From assembly GCF_016808335.1 (NCBI RefSeq), contig NC_053149.1, positions 27,835,339 to 27,899,338 of the forward strand: a stretch of DNA of 64,000 bases, read 5' to 3'. The notes under the pieces are model-generated. The model saw only the letters and a program-made list of their open reading frames with translations. It was not told where the DNA came from and searched no databases. This DNA comes from Panicum virgatum. Lineage: Eukaryota > Streptophyta > Magnoliopsida > Poales > Poaceae. Positions 21,461 through 32,909 of the stretch are shown here, one piece after another (within the stretch, counting starts at the first letter, position 1; the number at the start of each line of letters is the position of its first letter). The position numbers were made by a program, and so were the translations under genes.

Positions 21461-21622
21461 AGTAGGTCGCCCACGCCGGCGGCGGGCAGGAGGTCGCCCA
21501 CGCCGACAGTGGGCCAGAGGTCGCCCGCGCCGGCGGCGGGCGGGAGGTCGCCCATGCCGGCGGCAGGCAGGAGGTCTCCCATGCCGGCGGTAGGCAGGAG
21601 GTTGCCCACGACGGCGGGGAGA
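21461..21622 (+). repeat. 27-bp coding minisatellite, six units
   Basis: Six consecutive 27-base units encode (S/R/Q/G)RSP(T/A/M)P(A/T)(A/V)G with a few substitutions each, inside exon 2 of the E2 antisense gene. Confidence 0.85.
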
Positions 21623-21652
21623 GGAACACTCGCGTCGGCGATGGTGGTGGGC

Positions 21653-23019
21653 TGTTGGTGCTCCTTAAGTATCTATTTTATCCCCTTTTTAACTTTGATA
21701 ATGGCATGAATTTAATATCAAAATCACTAACCATCCTAACATTGACCCGATTATTGGCCGTTTTCGCATTTGCACACATATTTTGGAGGTACTTCGTTTT
21801 TGCAGGTTTTTGACCAATTTTGGAGCATGAAATGATGAGGCCCACGATCACGCGATGACACAAAGAAAGACGAAGGCCAAAGCCCGAACAAAGGACCAAA
21901 GGCCATGAAGACTAGAGGCCCATTCATGCACATCCACCCTCCAATGAGGCCCAAAGGACAAAGCCCACAAGATAAGATCAAGATACTTCGGGGCTAAGCA
22001 AAGCAAAGAGAGATTTAAGGAAGGATTTTCCATCCTATCCTTTTCCTCGAAGATAATGACGTCCCACGGGGTGCAATCGTGAAAGGCATAAACTCCAGAA
22101 GACTCCAGAAGACTTGGGGAGAAAGGAGGACGCGAGGCGGCAAGGAAATGGGCCAGGCCGGTTCCAGGGCTTCTCGGCCTCCCCTTCAACCTAGGGTTTC
22201 TTAGGGCTATTTAAAGACCCCTCCCCGAGGCTCAAGCAGAGATCAATTCGCGAGACGACGCCAAGGAGCAGAGAAGATAGAGGGACACCTCTTGGAGAGC
22301 CGAGGGTCGTGCTAGTTGTCTAGGGGCTTCCCTAGCCGACGTGGGAACCTTGCAAGGAAGACCACGTCGGAGTTCTGGAGCTAGGATCATCAAGATCAAG
22401 GTAGGGCCCCGGTTATGATCTTGTGATGTACAATCATTCATGGTGAAGGTATTTGTGATTCCGAATGTTAACGACCATATTCTCTCTTTCGATTTCGTTC
22501 TTTTCTTTGGGTTTGCTTCATCCTAGATCTATTATCGAGATAGATCGCTTAGCATGATCTTGTAGTCATGGTGGCTAGAGGTTCATGGCGGAACTACCAA
22601 AGGGGGTTCGACTTGCTTCAGGGTGCTTTCGTCCAAAGGGGGGCATCGTGATAGGGCGTTTCTTTAGTAGATGGGGGTATCGAAGGATCGGATTGGAGAT
22701 TTTGGGTTTCAAGATGCTTTTCATTGAGATTCACATCTATCTTGCTTCACTATATCTAGCTGGAACTACAACATATGCATGATCTAGGTGATCTAGATTG
22801 GTTATCTCTAACTTTCTCTTGCTACCTTCGGTGTTTGTCGTTTTAATAGATTAGATTCGTTTTTCACCATCTCAACACAAAGGAATCTCTATGTTAGTAG
22901 ATTGTTTCTTGTATCTTTGGTTCCGTGGATTGATAAACCTTGGGGGAATACTCTAAGGGAAAAGCTACACGAACCGTGCGCTTGCGGTATACAAATCGGG
23001 GTGCTAAGGAGCGTCAACA
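21653..23019 (+). mobile_element. S1: solo LTR, 1,367 bp, inserted in the E2 antisense gene
   Basis: Starts TGTTGGTGCTCCTTAAGTA and ends AAGGAGCGTCAACA (TG...CA, inverted ends). It is the same family as S2 (46,385-47,837), in opposite orientation. It contains GGGCTATTTAAAGACCCC, a probable promoter (about 22,206-22,220). No coding sequence or second LTR is seen. The 5-bp flanks TGGGC and CGGGT differ by two C/T changes, compatible with an old CGGGC duplication. Confidence 0.72.
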
Positions 23020-25330
23020 CGGGTGAGCAGACGTCTGGACCCGCGACGGCGGCGGGCGGCGGGACGTCCACGGCGAGCGCGGAGACCCTCGGGCGGACAG
23101 CGCCAAGGGTGCAGGCCGGTCCAAGGGCGATGCCCCCAAGCCAGCCGTTAGGAAGCGGCGAAGTGCGACGGGCCCCGAGCAGCTGCTCGGGCAAGCGCAA
23201 GCCCCCAAGTAAGTAATTCTAGTTCCTCTCTTCATATTTGTTTGTTCGATTCTCTGGTCTCTGCTGATCTCGGCTTCCTCCTCTACCTGGATCAGCCTGA
23301 GGGCTGCTACCCCAGACACCGCCCCGCTCACGCCGTCCAAGGTCCTCAAGTCCGGGGCGAGCGCTATGCCACGCTCGGCGGCGCAACCCCCGACCGGAGG
23401 GCCTCAGGAGATGGAAGCGGCCATCGCGAAGCTCCGGGAAGCACTAATCCAGGGAGCCCAGAGGGTCCAGGCGCAGATGGTGGTGAGCGATGCCGGCCAA
23501 AGCAGCGCAGCAGTGGCTGCTCGGTCGGGCACCGAGGAAGAGGCTGGCCGGTGCAGCGAGGAACACACTGCCCGGCCGGATGCCGGAGAAGAAACCGGCC
23601 GAGGTGGCGCAGAAGACGCCGCCCAGCCGGGAGCTGGGGACGATGCCGGCCGCGGCGGCGCAGAAGACGTCGCCCAGCTAGGGGCTGGAGGAGGAGATAC
23701 TGGTGGGGACGCATCGGAGCGCCCCGCCAGCCAGACGGAGGGAGAGACCCCCACCCCTGAGCCCACGGGGGCCTGGGACGAGGGTGCCGCAGCAGCAGCG
23801 GTGGCACGGACTGCACCAGTGGTGGTGTCAGCGGAGGTGCCGGCGGAGGAGACACTGGCAGCGGCAGCGCCGGGATGGTATGAGGATCCGTGGGACATCG
23901 CGGTCGCGGCCGCCGCGCCCGGCACCTCGTCAGTGACGGAGAGACCGGTGGGGGACCCGTGGGAGGTTGCCGTCGCGGCCGCCCGCATCGCGTCCACCCC
24001 CGAGGGTGGCCTTGACGCTGGACCGTCCAAAAGGGCCGGGCGCGTAGATGACTGGGCAAGGCCTCATCCCGAGATTCCCCTGGTGTTCGACTGTAATGAG
24101 AAATGGGAATATGAGGCCTGGGGTGAGTTTATCGAGGCCGACGCTGAGATCAACGACGCCCTCGCCCTTGCCCTGGACTTCCATCGGGGGAGGGGTCTCG
24201 ACGCAGTCAACGTAAGTGACTATCCCATGAGTTGCCCGTTTCTTGTTGCATTTGTGTGGTCTTTGCTCATGCTCTCCTGCTCGCAGCTGTTGAGGCAGAT
24301 GTTGCAAGATAAAAACGACGAGCTGGCCCACCAGTACACCAGGGTGCATTGGCTCGAGGAGGACAAAGCCCACCTTCTCGCGCAAATAAGCGAAGTTAAC
24401 GCCCTGGTGTTTGAGCTGGAGGAGCGGGACCATGTGCGGTTGGACAAGCTCACCCAGGCTCGCCGCGAGCGCGACGTGCAGAGAGCCGCAGCCGAGCAGA
24501 AGGCCCAGGAGGTCGAGGCACAAGCAGCCGAGCTGCGGCGGCACTGGAGCAAAAAGACAAGGCGTTCGAGGCGAAGGAGGCTGAGCTCCAGCGCAAGTAG
24601 GCTGAGCTCCAGGGCAAGGAGGCGGCCATCATGACGCTCACCGAGACCCTTGTGCAAAAGGACATTGTCCTCAAGGCACGAGAGGTGGCCGTTCGGGACA
24701 CATAGGCCGCCCTCAAAGAGAAGGAAGCCTCCTTGTCCGCGCTCCAGGAGCAGGCGGACACTGTGCGGGCTCGACTGGAGAAGGAGCAGGAGTGTACTGA
24801 GGGTAAGTACTTGAAATTCACTTGACTTATTTTGAGTTTGCCAAAACTTATCTTCACTTTCTCGTTCAGCATTGAAGAAGGCGGTGGCGGACGAGACCGC
24901 GGCGAAAGAAGCCCTCCAGGTCGCGTATTCATCGGCACAAAAGGACCTTGCGGATCTGGAGGGCACCGCTGTGGCCGTGTACCAAGAACTCGAGCGGGAA
25001 GGGGGCTCTTCTGGGAGCTCGGTGGCCAGCCGCCTGCGATCCTTGGGTGGTCAGGTAGCCGAGCGTCTCAAGAGTGCCTTCCGCCTCGGCGTTCAGAGGG
25101 CCCTTGGCGTGGTGTCGACGCACTACGTCATGGACCTCGAGCGGGTGGCGATGGGCTACGTTGTCACGCCTGGCGTCGAGGGAGATGACGCGGTGGCTGC
25201 TATGGAGCAGGCCGATGCCGCCATCGAGGGTGCCGCCTCCGCCTTATCCGTGCTGCTCAAGGGGGACCTCCTCCCCGACGCTGAAGATAATGCAGCCGAG
25301 GGTCCGCGCGACGGGGTAGGAGACCTGTAG

Positions 25331-25899
25331 GAAGCTTTGGCCGTAGAGCCCATGTAAATGAGTTAGTATTTTGTCTTAACCATGTTTTTTGTGCGAGAAA
25401 CTGATTAATGTAAATTGATAGTGTGGCCTCTCGAGGCCTTGTGAATTCGCACCCTCGTTTTCTTTACTCCGTTTTCGTGTTTTCGTATGTGACTTAGATA
25501 AACTTCTGCGAGGAATTTCGCGTTCATAAGCAACTTAGGTGTAGGGAGGTGAGTGGGGATGCTGTATCTCAGAGGCGTAGGTGGTCCCACGGCTCAGCCG
25601 ATCCTGTTCCATAGTTGCTTACGCCTTGCGTCCATTTTTCTAAGTATATGAAAAACTTAGGTACGAAATTTTTTCGAAAAACGTTGGCATTTTTGGGGAC
25701 GTTCGGGGTTCCCCCGTAGTAGCCCCCGTGGGAGGCTTGGGTTTGCCGAGGGTAAAGCCAAGTCTATCTCAGTGCTCGTGCGCATCCGAGCCCCCGAGGG
25801 TTCGGATGGTTCCCAAAAAATAAACAAGTAAAGTATACTCTTTATTACTTCGGGAAATTCAAAATATAAGTACAAACTATGTACAAATAGCTTGGAATT
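25331..25899. other. spacer between the convergent 3' ends of E2 pol and antisense gene
   Basis: Only about 570 bases separate the two convergent reading frames. No ORF of interest; poly-T and G-rich tracts near 25,660-25,800. Confidence 0.5.
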
Positions 25900-27957
25900 T
25901 CAAAGATAGAAGCGACATAGCTGCTGAATATTTCAAGTTTTGGTGCAGACTTCACCCTTCTCATTAGCTAACTTGTATGTGCCAGGCTTGAGCACTTCCC
26001 CAATGATGTACGGGCCTTCCCACGACGGTGTGAGCTTGTGGCGTCCTCTATTGTCCCGTCAAAGCCTTAGCACCAAGTCCCCCTTATTGAGGTCTCGGCG
26101 CCGAACTCTTTACGCTTGATATCGCCGCAGAGACTGTTGATATCATGCCAAGTGTAGGAGCGCCACGTCTCTAGCTTCGTCCACTTGGTCCAGCGAGTCC
26201 TCGCGGGCTTGCTGGTTGTGCTGCTCTTGGTAAGCCTTTAGCCTCGGCGACCCGTACTCCAAGTCCGTGGGGAGGATGGCCTCGGCGCCGTAGACGATGA
26301 AGAACGGGGTGAAGCCTGTGGCTCTGTTCAGGGTCATTCTCAAGCTCCAGATAACCGAGGGTAGCTCTGTGAGCTACCTCCGGCCAAACTTGTTCAGTTT
26401 GTTAAAGATTCTTGGCTTGAGGCCTTGTAGAATCATGTCGTTGGCACGATCCACTTGGCCATTCGTCTGTGGGTGCGCCACAGCCGACCAATCCACGCGT
26501 ATGTGATAGTTGTTGCAGAACGTCAAGAACTTCTTGCCTGTGAACTGGATGCCGTTGTCGGTGATGATCGAGTTTGGAACCCTGAACCTGTAGACAATGT
26601 CGGTGAAGAACAACACCGCTTGCTCAGACTTGATCTTGCCGATGGATCGAGCCTTGATCCACTTGGAGAACTTGTCGATCGCCACCAACAAGTGGGTGAA
26701 GCCCCCGGGCGCTTTTTGTAAAGGCCCAACGAGGTCCAGCCCCGACACAACGAACGACCATGTGATGGGGATGGTTTGTAGTGCATGAGCCGGGAGGTGC
26801 GTCTTCCGAGCGTAGAACTGGCAGCCATCGCAGGTCCGCACGATCTCGGTGGCGTCGGCGACTGCAGTGGGCCAGTAGAAGCCCTGCCTGAACGCGTTGC
26901 CCACGAGGGTGCGCGGCGCCGCGTGGTGACTGCAAATCCCGGCGTGGATGTCTCGGATCAGCTCCTTACCCTCGGGGATGGGGATGCATCGCTGCAGAAC
27001 ACCCAAGGGGCAGCGTTTGTACAGCTCGTCGTCGATCAAGACAAAGGACTTGGCTCGCCTGGCGATGCGCCGTGCCTAAGCGTGGTCCGAGGGTAATACC
27101 CCTCGGATCATCCAATCGAGGTACTGGGCACGCCAGTCGCGTGGAGGTGGTGCCTCGTCAATCTCCATTGCTTCTGCCTCGTTTACCGAGGAGATCTCAG
27201 CTTTAGTGTCCATGGCCTCGGACTCCTCCGTCGGGGGGTCTTTGGCCGAGGGCTCGGCGGTCGCAGCCCCCGAGGGTTCGGGTGCTGCTCCGATGGCTTC
27301 TGCTAGGTTCTTGAAGTTGATGGATGGCTTGGTGAGGTCGCGGGTGAAGACGTTCGGGGGGACGGTGGTCCTCCCAGACGCGATCTTGGCTAGCTCGTCC
27401 GCTTCCTCATTGTACTTGCACACGATGTGGTTAAGCTTGAGCCCATCGAACTTGTCTTCGAGGCGATGCACTGCGTTGCAGTACGCCTCCATTTTTTCGT
27501 TGTGGCAGCTGGCGTCCTTCATCACCTGATCGATGATGAGTTGAGAGTCTTCCGGTACGTCGAGGCATTTGAAGCCAAGCTCGATGGCGATGCGGAGGCC
27601 GCTGAGGAGGGCCTCATACTTCGCCATGTTGTTGGACGCCGGGAAGTGCAAGCGTACCACGTAGCGTATGTGTTCTTTGAGGGGTGAGACGAAGAGGAGA
27701 CCCGCGCCTGCACCAGTCTTCATCACTGACCTGTCGAAGTACATAAGCCAGCATTCTGCTTGAATCTGGGGTCGGAGCAGCTGAGTGTCGGTCCACTCGG
27801 CAATGAAGTCTTCCAAGATTCGGGATTTGATCTTGCGAGGTGCGTAGGTAAGAGTCTCTCCCATCAGCTCCACTGACCACTTGGCTATCCTACCCGTGAC
27901 CTCCCGATTGTGGACTATCTCTCCCAAAGGGAAGGACGAGACCACGGTGACGAGGTG
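25900..27957 (-). pseudogene. E2 RNase H C-terminal part and integrase
   Basis: Minus strand. 27,957-27,076 encodes the second RNase H domain (LMYFDRSVMKTGAGAGLLFVS, NNMAKYEALLSGLRIA, QLIIDQVMK). The family's acidic residue in AEYEALL is K here, and FDG is FDR. 27,039-26,374 is integrase: zinc finger HHAAPRTL...CDGCQF, core GLDLVGP, TDNGIQFTGKKF and HPQTNGQVDRAN, with the usual catalytic glutamate of GQVERAN changed to D. 26,343-25,900 is the C-terminal part (GAEAILPTDLEYGSPRL, HKLTPSWEGPYIIGEV) ending at a TGA at 25,900-25,902. Several in-frame stops (TGG to TGA and CAG to TAG types) make it non-functional. The upstream half of RNase H continues at 50,816, across the A/B insertion. Confidence 0.88.
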
Positions 27958-28373
27958 TGTCAGACCCGGTGTAGCGGGACTGCTTATAGGCATAGAATGT
28001 TCTAGAGTAAGGAATAGCTCATGAATGTACCTTACCCCTTTCGTAACTACCCGGATAGGCGTAGAACTAGCTGCAGTATAAAGGAAACTACCCGATCATG
28101 CTGGAGTAGGACTCCAACTGTACTCGGCTAGGACTTTCCATATAAACCTGTTCCCTCGGATATATAAGGGTGGGCAGGTACCCCCTCGAAACACATCAAC
28201 ACCTAAGGCAATACAAACCACCACACAGGACGTAGGGTATTATGCAACTCGCGGTCCAAACATGTCTAAATCTTTGTGTTCGTTGCACCATCGAGTTCCA
28301 GAGCAGTCGATCCTTACCTACAAACCTTACTGCTAAGGGTATCCCTGAGCAGACTTGGCGGTAAACACCGACA
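27958..28373 (+). repeat. 5' LTR of A, 416 bp
   Basis: TGTCAGACCCGG...AACACCGACA; TATA box TATATAAGGG at 28,161-28,170. Followed by the PBS-like TGGCACGTCAGGTAGAGG, a decayed form of B's TGGCGCGCCAGGTAGGGG. Confidence 0.85.
28161..28170 (+). promoter_or_regulatory. TATA box of A's 5' LTR
   Basis: TATATAAGGG, conserved at the equivalent place in the LTRs at 30,018 and 50,400. Confidence 0.65.
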
Positions 28374-28737
28374 GCTGGCACGTCAGGTAGAGGATTCGGC
28401 GAGTTCATCGGCGAATTTGATAGCCGAATCCAACAATGCCAACAATATGCCGGAGGGCACAATGACCACCTTCAGCTCATGGGCCTGCACCGCCAAAGGA
28501 TCGGATGACTACACTAGTCACCGGATTGCCCCAGAGGAGCCGGAGGCTGTCAACAACAAGCAAGATCAACTCGATGACTGCTTCAGTAAACTCGGCGGGA
28601 GTTCAACAACTCGGGCATCATATGCCCTCAGCCCGGAGAGCGTTGGGAATGATCCAGCTCCAACTCGCCTCGGCGAATACGTCGAGCCCGACGTTGTCCC
28701 CAATTCCGAGGATTTTTCGATCTACAGTCAAGATTAA
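28374..28737 (+). pseudogene. A gag N-terminal fragment
   Basis: The plus-strand frame begins ARQVEDSASSSANLIAESN just after the PBS. It runs through FSSWACTAKGSDDYTSHRI to a stop at 28,735-28,737. It parallels the start of B's gag (ARQVGGSASSMATFAFS, SSVCVANGSGGFDSHL) but is quite diverged. It ends far short of the gag core domain and continues into unrelated sequence, so it is a remnant. A probable start is the ATG at about 28,448. Confidence 0.5.
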
Positions 28738-29095
28738 TCTGCTTCGTGACGCAGCATCCCGTCAGGCGACGCCGAATCGGCAATTCATCTTGCCTCCGTG
28801 TCAGAGTCCAAGGCGGAATCAACTGCATATTCGAGATGTTCAGCCCTTCCTCATTCGCTGCGATCTGCAGCTGGCGCGATCTGCAGTTGGCCACTACTTG
28901 CCGGCATGCATCATCTGCTGGGTCAAGGCAAAATCTAATAGGAATCGGTTTTGGCTATTGAGCGGTACGAAGCAGAAGAAGGCACCTCGATGGCACAATT
29001 ATCAAATCCAAATCCGGAGGTCATGGTCAATTGATTACAGCAATTGCATTATTATATTGCATCGCTCAAAGTCCACAAGGGCCTTCGCAATGCAT
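28738..29095. other. A internal sequence, no gene recognised
   Basis: Moderate GC, short frames only, between the gag fragment and a MITE. Confidence 0.4.
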
Positions 29096-29440
29096 GTCCG
29101 TGTTTGGTTACTACAGGGAATTTTACGCGTACGTTTTCCGAGAAAAGAATCTCGCATGCATGGAGTACTAAATGTAGTCTATTTGCAAAAAATTTTCAGA
29201 GGTGTGTGTAATTTTTTGAGACAAATCTAATGACGGTAATTAATTGATTATTTGTTAAAGTGATGCTACAGTGACCGTTCTCTAATCACGCGGTCAAAAG
29301 CCTCATTAGATTTGTCTCGCGATTTACACGGGGGTTGTGGAAGTGGTTTTGTAATTAGACTTTATTTAATACTCTAAATTATAGTGCTCAAAGGGCCAAA
29401 AAAATTTCGCGAAATTTTTTACACCCCAAACCAACACAGC
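29096..29440. mobile_element. Tourist-like MITE inside element A, about 345 bp
   Basis: GTGTTTGGTTACTACAGGG at the left, and an AAATTTTTTACACCCCAAAC-type end at the right. The interior carries TTTTTTGAGACAAATCTAATG and CATTAGATTTGTCTCGCGATT facing each other, the same conserved blocks as the element at 5,377. Ends are approximate. Confidence 0.6.
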
Positions 29441-29754
29441 AATAACCAAACACAGCAATACGAGAAGCTATCAATGCTGTTCCCCACACCTCCTCGGGGC
29501 TACACAAATTTTGGGAAAATTACCTCCTACATAGGAGAAGCTACCAGGAAGACAGCTTGCAAAACAATTCTGCTAATTTCTGCTACGTGCACACCAAGGA
29601 AGCTACTAGCAAGATCAAGTTATCACCACTTCAACTTCGCGAAGATGCTCGGCAACCCACCGCTGACTACTCCAACTCCATGAGAGTGCTCGGTGATCCT
29701 CCGGCGATCACTTCGACCTCACTCCGCATTGTCCACGCGCCTTTGGCTACTTCA

Positions 29755-30017
29755 ACTACTGATGGCGCGTTGCGTCCAACTCTCAGTATGGCCAGTGTTT
29801 ACTAGTTCTCGCCCAAACTCTCAGTACGTCCAGTATTTACTAGTTCTCGACTAGTACTACGTGTGCCTACTGTCGACGTGTTGCGCCCAAACTCTCAGTA
29901 CGGTCAGTGTTTACTAGTCATCGACTAGTACTACGTGTGCCTACTGACGACGCGTTGCGCCCAACTCTCAATACTGCCAGTGTTTACTAGTTCTCGACTA
30001 GTACTACGTGTGCCTAC
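29755..30017 (+). repeat. tandem repeat of about 71 bp, about four units, ending exactly at B's LTR
   Basis: Unit core: AACTCTCAGTA..G.CAGTGTTTACTAGTTCTCGACTAGTACTACGTGTGCCTACTG. The first unit is truncated and one lacks the tail. The last unit ends GTGCCTAC, where B's LTR starts TGTCAG, close to the TGTCGAC expected of another unit. Confidence 0.8.
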
Positions 30018-30431
30018 TGTCAGACTCGGGACAGCGGGACTGCTCATAGGCATAGAATGTTCTAGAGTAAGTGATAACTCATGGATGTACCTTACCTTTT
30101 TTATAACTACCCGAATAGACGTAGAACTAGCTGCACTATAAGGAAACTACCCGATAGTGTTGTAGAAGGACTCCAACTGTAATCGGCTAGGACTTTCCAT
30201 GTAACCCTGTCCCCCCGGATATATAAGGGCGGATAGGGACCCCTCGAAAGACATCTACACCTAAAGCAATACAAACCAGCACACAGGACGTAGGGTATTA
30301 CGCAACTCGCGGCTCGAATCTGTCTAAATCTTTGTGTTCCTTGCACCATCGAGTTCCATAGCCGTCGATCCCTACCTACAAATCCTACTGCTAAGGTTAT
30401 CCCTGAGCAGGCTTGGCGGTAAATACCGACA
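30018..30431 (+). repeat. 5' LTR of B, 414 bp
   Basis: TGTCAGACTCGGG...AATACCGACA, with TATATAAGGG near 30,219-30,228. It is followed after two bases by TGGCGCGCCAGGTAGGGG, a palindrome-containing primer-binding-like site beginning with the TGG expected for a tRNA CCA end. I do not assign the tRNA. Confidence 0.85.
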
Positions 30432-30465
30432 GCTGGCGCGCCAGGTAGGGGGCTCGGCGAGTTCG

Positions 30466-32636
30466 ATGGCCACTTTCGCTTTCAGCACCATGACGCCTCC
30501 CAGAGGTGCCACCTTCATCTTCGATTCGTCGGTCTGCGTCGCCAATGGTTCAGGTGGCTTCGATAGCCACTTAACCAACTCTGCCACGCCGAAGAGCTCC
30601 GCGTCGGAAGACTCTAACAAGCTTGCCGGATCTCATGATCGCGGCGTTATGTTGCTTCCCGACCTTGCCAAGGAGATAGAGTCAAAACTCGAAAACAACT
30701 CGAGTTCTACTCGGACTCAGATTGATCTCAAACCGAAATCCACTCGGATTGGGACTCTTATTGCGCAACCCATCTTTGGTTTGCGCAATTCATCGTCTTT
30801 TTACAAACAGATGATTAGATCCTCCTATGAAAATAGCCTGGATCACCTACTTCACGTCGAAAACCAATCAGCCACCGCTAGCCGGGAGGCACCCGTTTTT
30901 GACGTTTACCCAGATCCAGTCGAGTCACCTCAAGACAGCCTGGATTTCATCACCAATGCGCTGGCTAAGATGCAACTCAAGTCTTGCCGAGGTCATACCC
31001 TCGCAGAACTACTCGACAACCTGCGAGAATTCGCCAGCATTGATGATCTCCCATTTAAACACGGCACTCCCCTCGAAACCGAGAGGGAAACTGGCTCCGG
31101 TGGAAATGTCCTAGCTGATTACGAATTAGACCTGGAAAGCTTCTCTCACGAGTGTTTGGTTCCGGTAATCATCTAGCCCGGAGGTGCTCCAAGCCATCAT
31201 GATCCAAACGAAGCCTTGGATCAGATCTCAGCAGACAACCTGACCCAAGACGCTCCAGCTGATGAAGACGAAGCTACTCGTACAACCCGCAGGGAAAGGA
31301 ATCAACAAAAACAAGTGCGCAGGACTCGTGCGGCCAAACGTGCGCATCTCCCGCCACGCAACCTCAATAATGAATTCAACAATGCTGCGGATCCCATCTT
31401 CAGAACACCGATCGCCGCAATGACAGAAGCGAGCTTGCGACTCATGATGATGCCTCAGAATCCCAAGTTTGAACGAGTCATAAATCTCACGAAAAATGAT
31501 GTTGAACAACTCGAGAAATAGAACCCCATGTCCTCGCTTCACGGTACGCGATCAAGGGCTACCGCAACAGCAATACCTCAAGCAAGCCGTACCCCCGGAG
31601 GCCACTAGCGTCAATAGCAGCAGGAACAGCAGAACCGAAGAAACCAAGAGGATCAGGAAGCTGCGAGTAGTCATTGCCCCAGAGGTGGCCAACCACAAGA
31701 AAATCAAGCTCCTGGCCCTCAGCCAAACCGCAACAACAACAGCCGTGGGAACAACAGGGAAGAAGTAGCCGATTCCATTATGGACGCACGGGACATCATC
31801 AATGCAAGACGCAGAGCACAGCTTGCAGACAACTCCGATCATTTCCCCGCCCTCAGTAGTGTCTTCGAGAACGTCGAGTACCCAAAGGATTTCAAGCCGA
31901 CAAACATCCAGAAGTACGACGGTAAGCAAGACCCTGCTCAATGGTTACGTTTATATTCGACCGCTGTTAGTGTTGCAGGGGGAGACACCAACACCAAGGT
32001 CCTCTACTTCCCGATGGCCCTGGAGCCCGCACCCCTCACGTGGCTCGAAAGCTTGGCGCGCGAGTCCATTCACTCGTGGGATGACCTCAAGAAGGCCTTC
32101 ATCGACAACTTCCAAGGGTCGCTACACCGTGTAGCTACTCGACACGCCCTATCCATGTGCAAGCAAGAACAAGGCGAGTCGATCAGATCCTACGTCAAGC
32201 GCTTCTTCAACACAAGAGCCACCATCCCCAACGTCGTCGATGACGACGTCATCGACTACTTCAAGAGCGGTATCACCGTCCAATCACTATACCGCGACTT
32301 TGGCGTAATCGGCCCAAAACAGTGGTAGATCTACGTGACATGATGCAGCGCTGGGCAGACGAAGAGGAGCAAGAACGCAGTCGCTTTCCCCGCCGCAACA
32401 ACGACAACAACGGGAAGCGCCACAACGACCGTGGAGGGCCCAGCAACCTGCGGGATCCTACGCGTAAGCGTAAGCCTAACAACACTGTCGGCACCATGGA
32501 TCGCACACCGCATGGTAAGAAGGCCGACAAACCGCAGGACCAGTTCGACAAGATACTTCACAACAAAAGATGTCCAATCCATCCCAAGAGCAACCACTCG
32601 ATGTGGGAGTGCACGATCCTGCGCAAATCCTTCTAG
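30466..32636 (+). pseudogene. B gag
   Basis: ATG at 30,466 (MATFAFSTMTPPRGATF). Stops at 31,174 and 31,519 interrupt the frame, which resumes with MDARDIINARRRAQLADNSD. The retrotransposon gag core follows (PAQWLRLYSTAVSVAGGD, LTWLESLARESIHSWDDL, AFIDNFQGSL, SIRSYVKRFFNTRATIPN). A frameshift near 32,325 leads to the basic tail and the zinc-binding CPIHPKSNHSMWEC, the C-x2-H-x4-H-x4-C form seen in Tat-lineage gag. Gag forms the virus-like particle. Lesions are two nonsense mutations, a damaged stretch at 31,520-31,780 and one frameshift. Confidence 0.82.
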
Positions 32637-32909
32637 TCGGCACCTGCAACTACTCTAAAGAAAGAACAAGACAAAGATGATGAAGACGATAAGAAATACC
32701 ATGATGGTTTCCAACAACAGTAAAATGTTGTCAATGTCATATTTGAAAGAGATTCTAGCTTCTCCAAGCGAGCTCAGAAGCTCCTACTCAGAGAGATCCT
32801 CTCAATCGAACCAGCAATTCAGAGGCCACTTAAATATAGCGAAGTCCCCATTACCTTCTCCAGGGAGGATCAGTGGACCAGCTTCTCTGAACCTAGAAAG
32901 TTCCCGCTA

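Larger units (their letters stand above)
20171..25330 (+). pseudogene. antisense gene of E2 ('putative gypsy type transposon' domain plus coiled coil)
   Basis: Plus-strand, opposite to E2 gag-pol. Exons by splice signals: 20,171-21,085; 21,161-23,208 (interrupted by solo LTR S1); 23,296-24,211; 24,287-24,802; 24,870-25,330. The first exon carries the plant retroelement-associated domain (GFGVPAGRFIRALCHHYKVE, SVVFVAVCEGYLGVEAHWEM, KRDEWGYGV). The middle is low-complexity, with R-SPTPAAG repeats and Ala/Glu/Gly-rich sequence. The last exons form a long coiled coil (SAQKDLADLEGTAVAVYQEL) ending VMDLERVAMGYVV and a short acidic tail. Inactivating changes include TAG at codon 3, TAA at 20,609, several stops at 20,950-21,050 and TAG at 24,598. 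The biochemical role of the family is unknown; antisense genes of this kind are known from Grande- and RIRE2-like elements. Confidence 0.8.

Noticed and set aside
23364..24059. 231- and 208-codon minus-strand ORFs
   Set aside because: Shadows of exon 3 of the plus-strand antisense gene; Ala/Pro-rich composition without motifs or matching splice sites.
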